NCBI GenBank assembly: GCA_964638035.1 | Contig: CAZWXD010000011.1 | Span: forward strand, 33,035-97,034 | DNA length: 64,000 nt | Source of the DNA: JAGGAG01 sp964638035 | GTDB taxonomy: Bacteria > Gemmatimonadota > Gemmatimonadetes > Gemmatimonadales > GWC2-71-9 | Reading direction: 5' to 3' | Shown here: positions 1-8,007 of the stretch, one piece after another | Layout of the letters: every line of letters begins with the position of its first letter | Position numbering within the stretch: position 1 is the first letter of the stretch | Program-made: the position numbers and the translations under genes | Notes under the pieces: generated by a model | Database searches by the model: none | What the model saw: only the letters and a program-made list of their open reading frames with translations | What the model was told of the DNA's origin: nothing

Positions 1-2
1 TG

Positions 3-50
3 GCATGGCTGGTGTTCAAGGGCCGCCGGCCCGCCCGCTCGATCGCCTGA
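3..50 (+). CDS. C-terminal end of an upstream gene (partial)
   Basis: The third frame stays open from the window edge and stops with TGA at 48-50, giving a tail that reads AWLVFKGRRPARSIA. A hairpin terminator follows 25 bases later, which supports a real gene end. Too little is present to name a family. Confidence 0.5.
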   Translation, partial: AWLVFKGRRPARSIA

Positions 51-74
51 CCGTCGCAAGCTGAAACAATGCCA

Positions 75-107
75 GAACGCCGGCCGTAAGGTCGGCGTTC
101 CTGTTTT
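75..107 (+). terminator. Rho-independent terminator
   Basis: An 11-bp stem (75-85 with 90-100, one G-T pair) and a GTAA loop is followed by CTGTTTT. It sits after the partial gene ending at 50 and before the next start at 129. Confidence 0.75.
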
Positions 108-128
108 CTACGCTGTCAGGAGGTGCCC

Positions 129-806
129 ATGGGACGGAAATTCTGGCTCCGGGTTGCCGGCGGGGCCCTGGTGGTGTTCCTGCTCGGGTTTGCCTTGTTC
201 ACCGGCGCCCGGGCCGCCAAGCAGGAGGCGGGTCATGCCATCGCCGAGGTCGCCTCGAGCCTGGGCGGCGAGGTGCCGGCGATGCTGGCAGGGCTCAAGG
301 ACTCGGTGACCGTCTCATTGAATGGGGAGCGCCTGGGCCGGCTGCAGCACCTCACGGTCGAGCGACCGGTGGAGGGAAAGCTGCCGGAGGTGCGGGCCCT
401 GTTGCGACTGGACGACCTGGGCCGGCTTCGCGAGCTGGCATCGTGCAGCCTGACACCGGCCAACGGGCGCGACCTTCACCAGTTCCGCTGCGCCGCTGCC
501 GGAGAGACGGGCCTGGACCAGTTGGGCACGGTTGATATCCAGGGGGAGGACCTCGAGCTGCCGCTGCTGGTGAGCGACTCCCTCGCGGCCGAGCTGCGGA
601 AGGGCGGGCCCATCCATGCCAGCCTGGACCTGACCGAGAACGTAAGGGCCCTGGTCAAGGTCGGGGACCACAAGGTCGTCGACATCAAGGCCGACAGCAA
701 CGGGGCCCGGATCGTGGTGAACGACGAGAAGGGCAACAAGGTCGTCCGCATGCAGGCCGACTCGACAGGATTCTCCCTCACCGTGGACTCGGCGCGGCCG
801 CGATAG
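129..806 (+). CDS. Membrane-anchored hypothetical protein
   Basis: A 225-residue protein of unknown family. ATG 129 is preferred over the in-frame GTG at 123 because AGGAGG at 118-123 is ideally spaced before it. Residues about 4-28 form one hydrophobic segment (FWLRVAGGALVVFLLGFALF) that could be a signal anchor, followed by a soluble domain rich in charged residues. The C-terminal part has a regular beta-like pattern (VRALVKVGDHKVVDIKA, RIVVNDEKGNKVVRMQAD) suggestive of strands. The role is probably periplasmic. The gene is convergent with the one ending at 814. Confidence 0.7.
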   Translation: MGRKFWLRVAGGALVVFLLGFALFTGARAAKQEAGHAIAEVASSLGGEVPAMLAGLKDSVTVSLNGERLGRLQHLTVERPVEGKLPEVRALLRLDDLGRLRELASCSLTPANGRDLHQFRCAAAGETGLDQLGTVDIQGEDLELPLLVSDSLAAELRKGGPIHASLDLTENVRALVKVGDHKVVDIKADSNGARIVVNDEKGNKVVRMQADSTGFSLTVDSARPR

Positions 807-813
807 GACGCCC

Positions 814-1320
814 TCAGTAGCCGAGCGGGGCCGGAGTGGTGATGACCGGCCCCCGGAAGAAGTCGTAGGACGCCACCCGGTACACCCCATCATCCTCCTT
901 CATGAACACCACGGTTTCCACGCCGAGCGTCTCGTTCATGAAATGCACGACCACCTGGAACGTGACCGCGTCGGCGGTGGACACCGGCCGGAGCAGGCGG
1001 GTGAAGGTCGTGCCCATGAGCTCGCGGCGCGTGATGGGTGAGATGGTGTCGCGCAGGCGGTAGAGGGTGGTGATCCACATGTTCCGGTCCTTGTCCTTCT
1101 TGAACAGGGCGGAACTCTGGTCCCAGGCTGCCTCGAAGGCCCGGGCGTCAATAAGCCCGATCCACTTGTCGTAGGCGTCGCCTGCCTCGCCGACCTCATG
1201 GCTCATCGTGGCCCGGCTCGCGGCGGACACGACCTGGGATGGCAGGGGCGCGGTGGCGGTGCACAGGGCAAGGATGGCGACAGCCCCGGCAATGCACGGG
1301 CGGCGGGTGCGCGTTTCCAC
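814..1320 (-). CDS. DUF4019-like secreted protein
   Basis: A 168-residue protein with an N-terminal signal-like stretch (CIAGAVAILALCTATAPL). The mature part starts with an alpha-helical segment containing a conserved-looking W (DKWIGLIDARAFEAAWDQSS), then IS..TRRELMG and a beta-rich end (VTFQVVVHFMNE, ETVVFMKEDDGVYRVASYDF). This layout resembles the DUF4019 family, whose function is unknown. GTG 1320 is chosen because GGAG lies seven bases before it; a more upstream start is possible. It is divergent from the LdtD-like gene at 1392, so the 70-base gap should hold both promoters. A TATACT at about 1345 is a candidate -10 for the forward gene. Confidence 0.6.
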   Translation of the reverse strand: METRTRRPCIAGAVAILALCTATAPLPSQVVSAASRATMSHEVGEAGDAYDKWIGLIDARAFEAAWDQSSALFKKDKDRNMWITTLYRLRDTISPITRRELMGTTFTRLLRPVSTADAVTFQVVVHFMNETLGVETVVFMKEDDGVYRVASYDFFRGPVITTPAPLGY

Positions 1321-1391
1321 GGGGGCGCTCCGGAAGGGGACCGCGTATACTAGCGCCCGGTTCGGGGCCCCCGCTTTCTTTAGCCCCTGTG

Positions 1392-3155
1392 ATGACACGA
1401 CTGGCTCTACCCCGACTTCCTGCCGGGCAGCTCCTGACCGTCCTGGCCCTCGCGGCACCCCTCTCTGCCCAGGCGGTCCCCGACGTCGAGGCCTCCCCCG
1501 CAGTCGCGATGGAGGATGCACTCAAGGCCTCGATGGCAGCGAGGCGGCTCCCGGCCATGCGCTTCGGCGACATTTCAGACGTCCGGGCGGCGGCACGCGG
1601 ACTCTATGAGGCCGGGGGCTGGACGCCCCTCTGGCTCGACTCGGCGGGGATGCCCACTCCTGCCGCCAAGGCGTTGGTGGGACGACTGGGGGCCCTGGCG
1701 GCCCATGGCCTCGACCCCGACGACTACGATGCCGCGCTGCACAAGCAGGTGCTGGCCCGTATCGAGGCCGGGACACCCTGGATGGGAACGGTGGCCCTGG
1801 CCGAGTTCGACACCCGCCTCACAGCCGATGGCCTGCGCTACCTCGGCGCGATGCGCCACGGAAGGGTCCGGCTCCGGTGGAAGGATTCGCTCGCGATCGA
1901 GCGGTCATTCATGACCGTGCGTCGTGCGCCAACCGATAGCGTCGCCGAGCTGATCTCGGCGCTCCGGCTGGCCCAGGATCCGGGACGGGAGCTGCTCACC
2001 ATCGAGGACCGTGGCCCATCCTACCGTGCGTTGCAGGCGGGGCTTGCCGACTACCGCGCACGCGCGGCGGACACCGCGGGACAGGTACCGCTGCGGCTGC
2101 CGACCCGCCTCGTGCCCGGCGCTCACTGGGACGGCATTGCTGCCTTGCGTGCACTGCTGCGCCGCACCGGCGACCTCATCGACACGCTGCCAGCGCCGTC
2201 GGCGGAGGCTGACACCACCTACTCACCGGAACTGGTGGCCGCGATCAAGCGCCTGCAGCGCCGCGAGGGCCTTGCGCCCGATGGCGTCATCGGCACGAAG
2301 ACGGCGCAGCACCTGGCCAACCCATTCCGGACGCCGGTTCGCGCGCTGGTGCTGGCCCTGGAGCGGGCGCGCACCCTCCCCGACCCTCCCACGGACAGCG
2401 TGTACATCGAGGTGAACATCCCCGAGTTCCGGCTCCGGGTGCGGGATCCAATGCGCGACACAACCCTGTTCGGCATGAACGTGGTCGTGGGCGGAAAGGG
2501 CCGGAACGAGACGCCGGAACTCGCCAGCACGGTGGACATGATCGTGTTCAGCCCCACCTGGCGCATCCCGCCCAGGATCCTGCGGGAGGACATCATCCCC
2601 AAGGTGCTGCAGGACACGAACTACCTGACCAAGCAGGGGATGGAGCTGGTGCGGGACGGCAAGGTGGTCCAGGCCACCTTCGACAATGTGGCGCTCATCG
2701 GCGACTCGGTGGGGGTCCGGCAGCGTTCCGGCGGGGGCAACTCCCTCGGCAAGGTCAAGTTCCTCTTCGCCAATTCGTACGGCGTGTACCTGCACGATAC
2801 GCCGACCCGCTCCACCTTCCGCCGGGCCCAGCGGGCCGAGAGCCATGGCTGCGTTCGCCTGGAGGATGCGCCGTCCCTGGCGACCTGGCTCCTGCGGGAC
2901 GACGGGACCTGGGACCAGCAGCGGCTCAGGGAGGCGATGAAGGCCCCGGAGCCGGTGGACGTGGACCTCACCGCGACCGTGCCCGTGCGGCTCGTGTACC
3001 AGACGGCGTCGCTCGGTCCTCATGGGACCGTCGAGTTCCATCCCGACGTGTATGGGCGCGACCGGTACCTCGAGCAGGCGCTCGGGACTGGCTATCCCTT
3101 CCCATCCAGGGCCACGCCGTTGCAGCAACTGCAACGTGTGCGGAAAAACCACTGA
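1392..3155 (+). CDS. ldtD: L,D-transpeptidase, LdtD (YcbB) type
   Basis: This 587-residue enzyme should make 3-3 (meso-DAP to meso-DAP) cross-links in peptidoglycan. It begins with a signal peptide ending near LAAPLSAQA. An N-terminal scaffold domain (about 45-270) is followed by a PG_binding_1 domain (about 275-320, ending DGVIGTKTAQHLA) and a YkuD catalytic domain (about 330-500). The catalytic motif ESHGCVRLED places the nucleophile at Cys487. Length and domain order match E. coli YcbB (615 residues). ATG 1392 is chosen because it opens the signal peptide; the frame stays open upstream but would overlap the divergent gene. The next gene is a MepK-like endopeptidase, the same pair as ycbB-ycbK in enterobacteria. 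Confidence 0.88.
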   Translation: MTRLALPRLPAGQLLTVLALAAPLSAQAVPDVEASPAVAMEDALKASMAARRLPAMRFGDISDVRAAARGLYEAGGWTPLWLDSAGMPTPAAKALVGRLGALAAHGLDPDDYDAALHKQVLARIEAGTPWMGTVALAEFDTRLTADGLRYLGAMRHGRVRLRWKDSLAIERSFMTVRRAPTDSVAELISALRLAQDPGRELLTIEDRGPSYRALQAGLADYRARAADTAGQVPLRLPTRLVPGAHWDGIAALRALLRRTGDLIDTLPAPSAEADTTYSPELVAAIKRLQRREGLAPDGVIGTKTAQHLANPFRTPVRALVLALERARTLPDPPTDSVYIEVNIPEFRLRVRDPMRDTTLFGMNVVVGGKGRNETPELASTVDMIVFSPTWRIPPRILREDIIPKVLQDTNYLTKQGMELVRDGKVVQATFDNVALIGDSVGVRQRSGGGNSLGKVKFLFANSYGVYLHDTPTRSTFRRAQRAESHGCVRLEDAPSLATWLLRDDGTWDQQRLREAMKAPEPVDVDLTATVPVRLVYQTASLGPHGTVEFHPDVYGRDRYLEQALGTGYPFPSRATPLQQLQRVRKNH

Positions 3156-3225
3156 CATTCCTTGCGCGATCGGGCCGCGGCCCGTTTCTTGTCTCCTGAC
3201 TTCACCGTACCGGACCCGGGGACGC

Positions 3226-4161
3226 ATGATGTTGCAGGCAAGGCCGCGCGGCGCCCGAAGCGCCGCCCTTCTGGGGGGACTCGTTCTGCCAGCGCTTCTT
3301 GCGCTTGGCACGAGCGTGGCCATGGCGCAAGGGGACGCGGTACCGGAGCCGGAACCGGTGGAAGTCGCGCCGCGCACCGACCTGACCCACCTCCTCGGTG
3401 CGAGTGGGCGCGTGCGCCTGATTGCGGCCACCCCGGAACGCCTGGCCAGCGATTCGCTGCTGGCACGCGTGTTCGCGGAGCAGGGCATCACCGAGGCCGG
3501 GCTGCGGCCGGCGAGCCTGCAGGCGCCAGATGGCTCCCTCCTCACCCTGGCCCTGCTGATCCCGTTCGAGCAGAAGACCGGTGGGACACTGCAGGGGTAC
3601 CGCGTGGGCTACTGGCCCAGTGAGAAGCGGGCCTCGGTGCACACGGCGCTGCCGGTGGGCTTCATCGAGGTCAATGAGCTGACCCAGGATGCGCTGCTGT
3701 CACGGCACTTCCGCGCCCGGCAGTTCCTCACCAAGGACCAGTTCGACACCTGGCCCAAGTACCTGCTGGTGGACCCCAAGCTGCTGGACAAGCTGGAGCT
3801 CGTCATTGCCCAGCTGGAGGAAATGGGCCACTCGGCCGGGATCAGGGTGCTGTCGGGCTTCCGCTCACCACAGTACAACCAGCGGGGCGTGTGCCGCCGC
3901 TGTCGGCGGGCGAAGGACAGCCGGCACATGTACGGGGACGCGGCCGACATCTTCATCGATGCCGACAGCAACGGGGTGATGGACGACCTGAACGGTGACG
4001 GGAAGGTGACGACCGAGGATGCGCGCTACCTGGCCCGGGTGGTGGAGCGGGTCGAGGCGGCGCACCCCGAACTGGTGGGCGGGCTCGGCATCTACCGCGC
4101 GCGCCGCGGGCATGGCCCCTTCATCCACGTGGACACGCGAGGGCACGTGGCGAGGTGGTAG
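3226..4161 (+). CDS. MepK-like peptidase M15 (DUF882)
   Basis: A 311-residue exported protein with a signal peptide (LLGGLVLPALLALGTSVAMA). The C-terminal half is a zinc peptidase of the M15_3/DUF882 type: GFRSPQYNQ, then the metal motif HMYGDAAD (His234, Asp241) and FIHVDTRG (His301). In E. coli, MepK with these motifs cleaves 3-3 cross-links, and its gene follows ldtD as here, so a role opposing the upstream transpeptidase is likely. The 60-200 region is not recognised. A Cys pair (GVCRRC) lies just before the zinc motif. Start could be ATG 3226 or 3229. The gene ends just before an octamer repeat element and terminator. Confidence 0.8.
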   Translation: MMLQARPRGARSAALLGGLVLPALLALGTSVAMAQGDAVPEPEPVEVAPRTDLTHLLGASGRVRLIAATPERLASDSLLARVFAEQGITEAGLRPASLQAPDGSLLTLALLIPFEQKTGGTLQGYRVGYWPSEKRASVHTALPVGFIEVNELTQDALLSRHFRARQFLTKDQFDTWPKYLLVDPKLLDKLELVIAQLEEMGHSAGIRVLSGFRSPQYNQRGVCRRCRRAKDSRHMYGDAADIFIDADSNGVMDDLNGDGKVTTEDARYLARVVERVEAAHPELVGGLGIYRARRGHGPFIHVDTRGHVARW

Positions 4162-4165
4162 AAGA

Positions 4166-4320
4166 GGGCGTCAGGGCGTCAGGGCGTCAGGGCGTCAGGG
4201 CGTCAAGATGCCTGGAAAAACGTGCGGGGCGGTCCATCGGACCGCCCCGCACTGTCATCCACCTTGACGTCCTGACGTCCTGACGTCCTGACGTCCTGAC
4301 GCCTTGACGCCCTGACGCCT
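4166..4320. repeat. Inverted octamer-array element A
   Basis: The left arm has five perfect copies of GGGCGTCA (4166-4205). The right arm has seven copies of TGACGTCC or TGACGCCY (4265-4320), the reverse complement of the left unit with G-to-A/C-to-T changes. The arms flank a 14-bp terminator hairpin, so the region could fold as one large stem. The right arm runs into the stop codon of the M28 gene (4319-4321). Four related elements occur in this window. Confidence 0.9.
4222..4252. terminator. Bidirectional terminator hairpin
   Basis: A perfect 14-bp stem GTGCGGGGCGGTCC with loop ATC lies between convergent genes ending at 4161 and 4319. AAAAA precedes it, giving a U-run for the reverse strand. 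Confidence 0.8.
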
Positions 4321-6043
4321 ACTGCCGGCACTGCCCGTTCGGGTCGGGCTTCGGCTTGTCCACCACCGGCCGGTGGTCGGCGTTGGCCACGCCCAGCGCC
4401 ACGGTGGACACGAAGGTGGCGATGCGCGCCATCTTCGGGAAGTTGATGTACTCGACCTCGTCGGTGGACTCGTGGTAGTCGCGGTGCACACCCGTGGTGA
4501 AGAACACGACCGGAATCCCCCAGCGCGCGTACATGTAGTGGTCGCTGCGGCAGTAGATGTTGGCCGGGTGGCCATTCTGGTCGAAGGTGTAGTCGAACTG
4601 GAAGCCGAAGTGTCCGTCGGTGTTCACCCTCTCGACCAGGTCACCCAGCTCGGTGGAGAGGCGGCGCGAACCCACCAGTTGCAGGTAGTCGGGACCACCC
4701 ACGGTGCCCGGCTCACCCAGCACCATGTCGGTGGCATCGCCACGGCCCACCATGTCCATGTTGAGCTGCGCCACGATCGAGTCGCGCGGGACGGTGGGGT
4801 TGTCGGTGAAGTACTTCGAGCCCCAGAGGCCCTTTTCCTCGCCGGTGTGCCACACGAACAGCACCGAGCGCTTCGGCCGCACCTTCGACTGCTGCAGGGC
4901 CTGGGCGATCGCCAGCACGGTCACGGTGCCGGAGCCGTCGTCATCGGCACCGTTCCGGACCGAGTCGAGGCGCGGCTTCCGGGTCTTCCGCAGGCTGTCC
5001 AGGATGGCCTTGACCTTCACCATCTCCTCAGCGGTGGCGGTGCGCATCTCGCTTTCGGCGCCAGCCGGCCGCACGACCGTATTGAAGGCGCGCAGCGAAT
5101 CGTGGTCCACCACGACCGACGACATGCCGACATGGTCGTTGTGCGCGCCGATGGCGACGTACTCGCCCTTGAGCTTCGGGTCGCTCCCCGGGATCATGCC
5201 GATGACATTCCGTGCCGGGAACGCCACCGGGCCGCTCACGGTCGAGATGTTCGCGTTCACCGGACGGCCCGCAGCGCCTGGCGACAGGGTGGCGGGGCTG
5301 GCACCCAGGACCTTCGTGGCGGCGCCCTCGGTCAGCATCATGGCGAAGAGCTTTCCGCCGGTGCGGGCCTGCGGCTCGGCCGACTTGAGGGCCATCTGCG
5401 GCTTGCCCAGGAAGTCGAGCACCGGGGGCGGCACGTCCTCCAGCGCCACGATCGCGATTGCCGCGGCGTCGGCATAGCGCTTGTCGAGCGACCGCCAGAA
5501 CTGCCACGTCGGCTGCCCGCCCGATCCCAGCGGCGGAAGGAGCACGACCACCTTGCCCTTCACCTGTTCGGCGGACACCGTCGAGACCGAATCGCCCAGC
5601 CGGCCGCCAAAGACCGATGGGATGTCCGTGCCGGTGAGCCCGGGCGCGAACCCGAGTTGGGGGATGCCGCCAAAGCTGATGTAGTCGGTGTTGAGGACCA
5701 GCGGTGCACCACCGGCTGCCAGCGTGGAGTTTCGGTCCACGCCCCGCTCCACCAGGGGCACTTCCTGGAACCAGGTGCCGTTCTCGCCCGCCGGCTTCAG
5801 GCCGATCTTCTGCGCCTGTGCCGCAATCCACGCGGTGCCCTTGAAGTTGCCCCGGGTGCCGGCTTCCCGGCCCTCCATCGAATCGTGGGCAAAGGCGGTC
5901 AGCTCGGCCCGCATGGTCGCGGGCGACGCCGCCGGAAAGGGACCGGCCGGGCTGGGCTGGGACGGGGCGGGGGTGGTCGTGCCGCCGCCGCAGGCGGCCA
6001 GGGCGAGGCCCACCAGGACCGAACCCAGGTGACGATTGCTCAA
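4319..6043 (-). CDS. M28-family metallopeptidase lipoprotein
   Basis: A 574-residue probable aminopeptidase anchored as a lipoprotein: the lipobox LALAAC gives the acylated Cys18, followed by a Pro/Ser/Thr-rich linker. The catalytic domain shows the two-zinc M28 pattern: GAHNDHVG, NGADDDGSG, the catalytic HTGEEKG, LNMDMVGRGD and a late HESTDE. A PA-like insert occupies about 110-280. A region rich in Lys/Arg near 345-370 separates the first zinc ligand from the others. The start is TTG 6043, with AGGAG six bases upstream. The C-terminal end overlaps repeat element A. The likely site is the outer membrane or periplasm, with a role in peptide degradation. Confidence 0.88.
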   Translation of the reverse strand: MSNRHLGSVLVGLALAACGGGTTTPAPSQPSPAGPFPAASPATMRAELTAFAHDSMEGREAGTRGNFKGTAWIAAQAQKIGLKPAGENGTWFQEVPLVERGVDRNSTLAAGGAPLVLNTDYISFGGIPQLGFAPGLTGTDIPSVFGGRLGDSVSTVSAEQVKGKVVVLLPPLGSGGQPTWQFWRSLDKRYADAAAIAIVALEDVPPPVLDFLGKPQMALKSAEPQARTGGKLFAMMLTEGAATKVLGASPATLSPGAAGRPVNANISTVSGPVAFPARNVIGMIPGSDPKLKGEYVAIGAHNDHVGMSSVVVDHDSLRAFNTVVRPAGAESEMRTATAEEMVKVKAILDSLRKTRKPRLDSVRNGADDDGSGTVTVLAIAQALQQSKVRPKRSVLFVWHTGEEKGLWGSKYFTDNPTVPRDSIVAQLNMDMVGRGDATDMVLGEPGTVGGPDYLQLVGSRRLSTELGDLVERVNTDGHFGFQFDYTFDQNGHPANIYCRSDHYMYARWGIPVVFFTTGVHRDYHESTDEVEYINFPKMARIATFVSTVALGVANADHRPVVDKPKPDPNGQCRQ

Positions 6044-6127
6044 GTAGCTCTCCTGAGAGGGTGCATGACAGACATGGTGCCGCCCATACGACAGGAGGGG
6101 CAGAAAGTTCCCGGCTGGCGCAGCCCC

Positions 6128-6155
6128 TTGGGTACCAGCAGCCCGGCGCTAGATT
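6128..6155 (+). promoter_or_regulatory. Candidate sigma-70 promoter for the desaturase gene
   Basis: TTGGGT (6128-6133), a 16-base spacer and TAGATT (6150-6155) lie about 60 bases before ATG 6214 in a divergent gap. The match is only partial. Confidence 0.3.
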
Positions 6156-6213
6156 TCCCCCGGCGAACCCGCCGTGCGCGTGGCGACTTCGGGATATCTT
6201 CAGGGGGTGGCTG

Positions 6214-7320
6214 ATGGTGATGGGCGGCGTGGCCGAACCGCGTGCGAGCTCTCCCGAGCGGGAGCGGGAAGATGCGAGCACTACCCTGCTGCGGCAGACG
6301 TTCGACCAGGTCAAGGACCTCATGACCCCACGGCGCGCCGTGTACTGGGCTGACCTGGGCTTGAGTGTGCTCCTGGGCTATGCCAGTTTCGCGGTCGCCG
6401 TCGCCTCGTCGTCGCCATGGCTGGCGGCGGCGGCCTTCGTGGTCGCGGTGCTCGCCCTCTATCGCGGCCTCTCGTTTGTGCATGAACTCACCCACCTGCG
6501 CTCCGGCGCCGTCCCGGGCTTCGATTGGGCGTGGAACGCCACCATCGGCGTCCCGCTGCTGGTGCCATCGTTCATGTACGACGGCGTGCACCAATTGCAC
6601 CACGCCAAGACCCGTTACGGCACGGCCGACGACCCCGAGTACCTGCCGCTGGCCTGGCGATCGCCGGCATACCTCGTGTGGTTCATCATGTGCTCGGTGC
6701 TGGCGCCCGTGGTCGTCGTGGTGCGGTTCGGCATCCTGACCCCCCTGTCGCTGGTGATTCCCGCCGTGCGGCGCTTCAACGTGGCGCAGGCCTCATCGCT
6801 CGTCATCAACCCGGGGTTCCGGCGGAAGCCCCCACGCCCGCAGGACCTGCCGCGTTGGTGGACGCTCGAGCTGCTGTGCTTTGCCTGGGTGTGGACCTTC
6901 ATCGGCCTGGTAGTGTCCGGGGTGATTCCCCTGCGCGTCGCGCTCCTCGCGGTGGCGCTTGCCGCGGCGGTGGCGTTGTCCAACCAGGTGCGGACCCTGG
7001 CGGCGCACCTCTGGGACAACGAGCACGGCGAGGAGATGACCATCGAGGAGCAGCTCCTCGACTCGGTGAACGTCCCGGGCTTCGCCCCGTGGGCGTCGCT
7101 CTGGGCGCCGGTGGGCCTCCGCTATCACGGGTTGCACCACCTGCTCCCGGGCCTCCCCTACCACAACCTGGGGTCGGCGCACCGCCGGCTGGTGGGTGTG
7201 GTGCCGGGCGCGTCACCGTACCGGCGCACGCTCTACGACGGGCTGGTGCACGTGCTGGACATCCTGTTCCACAAGAGCGCCGCGCGGACGAAGGCCAGGA
7301 AGCGGCGGGCGCTCGTCTGA
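6214..7320 (+). CDS. Membrane fatty-acid desaturase
   Basis: A 368-residue integral membrane di-iron enzyme of the fatty-acid desaturase family (PF00487). It has the three histidine boxes HELTH (from His90), HQLHH (His126-130) and HGLHH (from His305), separated by membrane segments (LSVLLGYASFAVAVASSS, YLVWFIMCSVLAPVVVVV, VWTFIGLVVSGVIPL). The substrate cannot be read from sequence; it could be an acyl lipid, sphingolipid-like molecule or carotenoid. ATG 6214 follows CAGGGGGTGG with good spacing; ATG 6220 is an alternative. It is divergent from the M28 gene and is followed four bases later by an F420-reductase-like gene, so the two are probably cotranscribed. Confidence 0.85.
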   Translation: MVMGGVAEPRASSPEREREDASTTLLRQTFDQVKDLMTPRRAVYWADLGLSVLLGYASFAVAVASSSPWLAAAAFVVAVLALYRGLSFVHELTHLRSGAVPGFDWAWNATIGVPLLVPSFMYDGVHQLHHAKTRYGTADDPEYLPLAWRSPAYLVWFIMCSVLAPVVVVVRFGILTPLSLVIPAVRRFNVAQASSLVINPGFRRKPPRPQDLPRWWTLELLCFAWVWTFIGLVVSGVIPLRVALLAVALAAAVALSNQVRTLAAHLWDNEHGEEMTIEEQLLDSVNVPGFAPWASLWAPVGLRYHGLHHLLPGLPYHNLGSAHRRLVGVVPGASPYRRTLYDGLVHVLDILFHKSAARTKARKRRALV

Positions 7321-7324
7321 CCGC

Positions 7325-7954
7325 ATGAACATTGGCGTGATTGGCGCCGGCAACGTGGGCGGTGCCCTCGGCGGGCTGTGGGCCGCGCGGGGGCACCGCG
7401 TGCGTTTTGCCCGACGGCGCGCGGCGGCGGGCGTGCCGGCCGGAGCGTTGTCGGGCGACGTGGCGGTGACCGACGTGCCGGCGGCCGTGCAGTTCGGGGA
7501 TGCCGTCCTGCTGGCGACGCCGTGGGACGTCACCGAGGAGGTGCTCCGTGCCGCCGGTGACTTCGGCGGCCGCGTCCTCATCGATGCCACCAACCCGATC
7601 GTGCCCGGCCTCCAGCTCGCCGTGGGGCTCACCGGATCGGGCGGTGAGCTGGTCGCGGGATGGGCCCGTGGCGCGCGGGTGGTGAAGTGCTTCAATACCC
7701 TCGGGGCCAACGCCTTCGCGCGGCCGGGCACGGGCCCCGACCAGGCCAGCCTCTTCTTTTGCGGCGATGATCCCGATGCCAAGGCCACGGTGCGTGGGCT
7801 GGGCGCGGAACTGGGCTTCGACATGGTGGACTGCGGGCCACTGGCTGCGGCAAGGTTCACCGAACCGCTTGCCATGCTGTGGATCTCCCTCTCGATGCAA
7901 CCCGGCATCGGGCGCGAGATCGCCTTCCGGCTCCTGCGCCGCGCTGGGGAATAG
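7325..7954 (+). CDS. NADPH-dependent F420 reductase-like oxidoreductase
   Basis: A 209-residue Rossmann-fold protein. The N-terminal MNIGVIGAGNVGGALG is a classic dinucleotide motif, followed by RFARRRAAA at the position where NADPH specificity is set. DAVLLATPWDV, LIDATNPI and VVKCFNTLGANAF are typical of the F420 reductase (Npn/Fno) and related NADP-oxidoreductase family. Cofactor F420 use cannot be concluded: many bacterial members act on other substrates. The start is four bases after the desaturase stop. Confidence 0.75.
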   Translation: MNIGVIGAGNVGGALGGLWAARGHRVRFARRRAAAGVPAGALSGDVAVTDVPAAVQFGDAVLLATPWDVTEEVLRAAGDFGGRVLIDATNPIVPGLQLAVGLTGSGGELVAGWARGARVVKCFNTLGANAFARPGTGPDQASLFFCGDDPDAKATVRGLGAELGFDMVDCGPLAAARFTEPLAMLWISLSMQPGIGREIAFRLLRRAGE

Positions 7955-8007
7955 CTCGACCTGTTCCAGCGCTTGATCCTCCGGGCCCACCGGGCCACCC
8001 TTCTCCC

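Noticed and set aside
4166..4205. CRISPR-like array
   Set aside because: Units are 8 nt with no spacers and no cas genes are present.
4373..6214. 613-codon open frame antisense to the M28 peptidase gene
   Set aside because: It is a high-GC shadow with no family motif, and the reverse-strand frame has a clear lipobox and zinc ligands.
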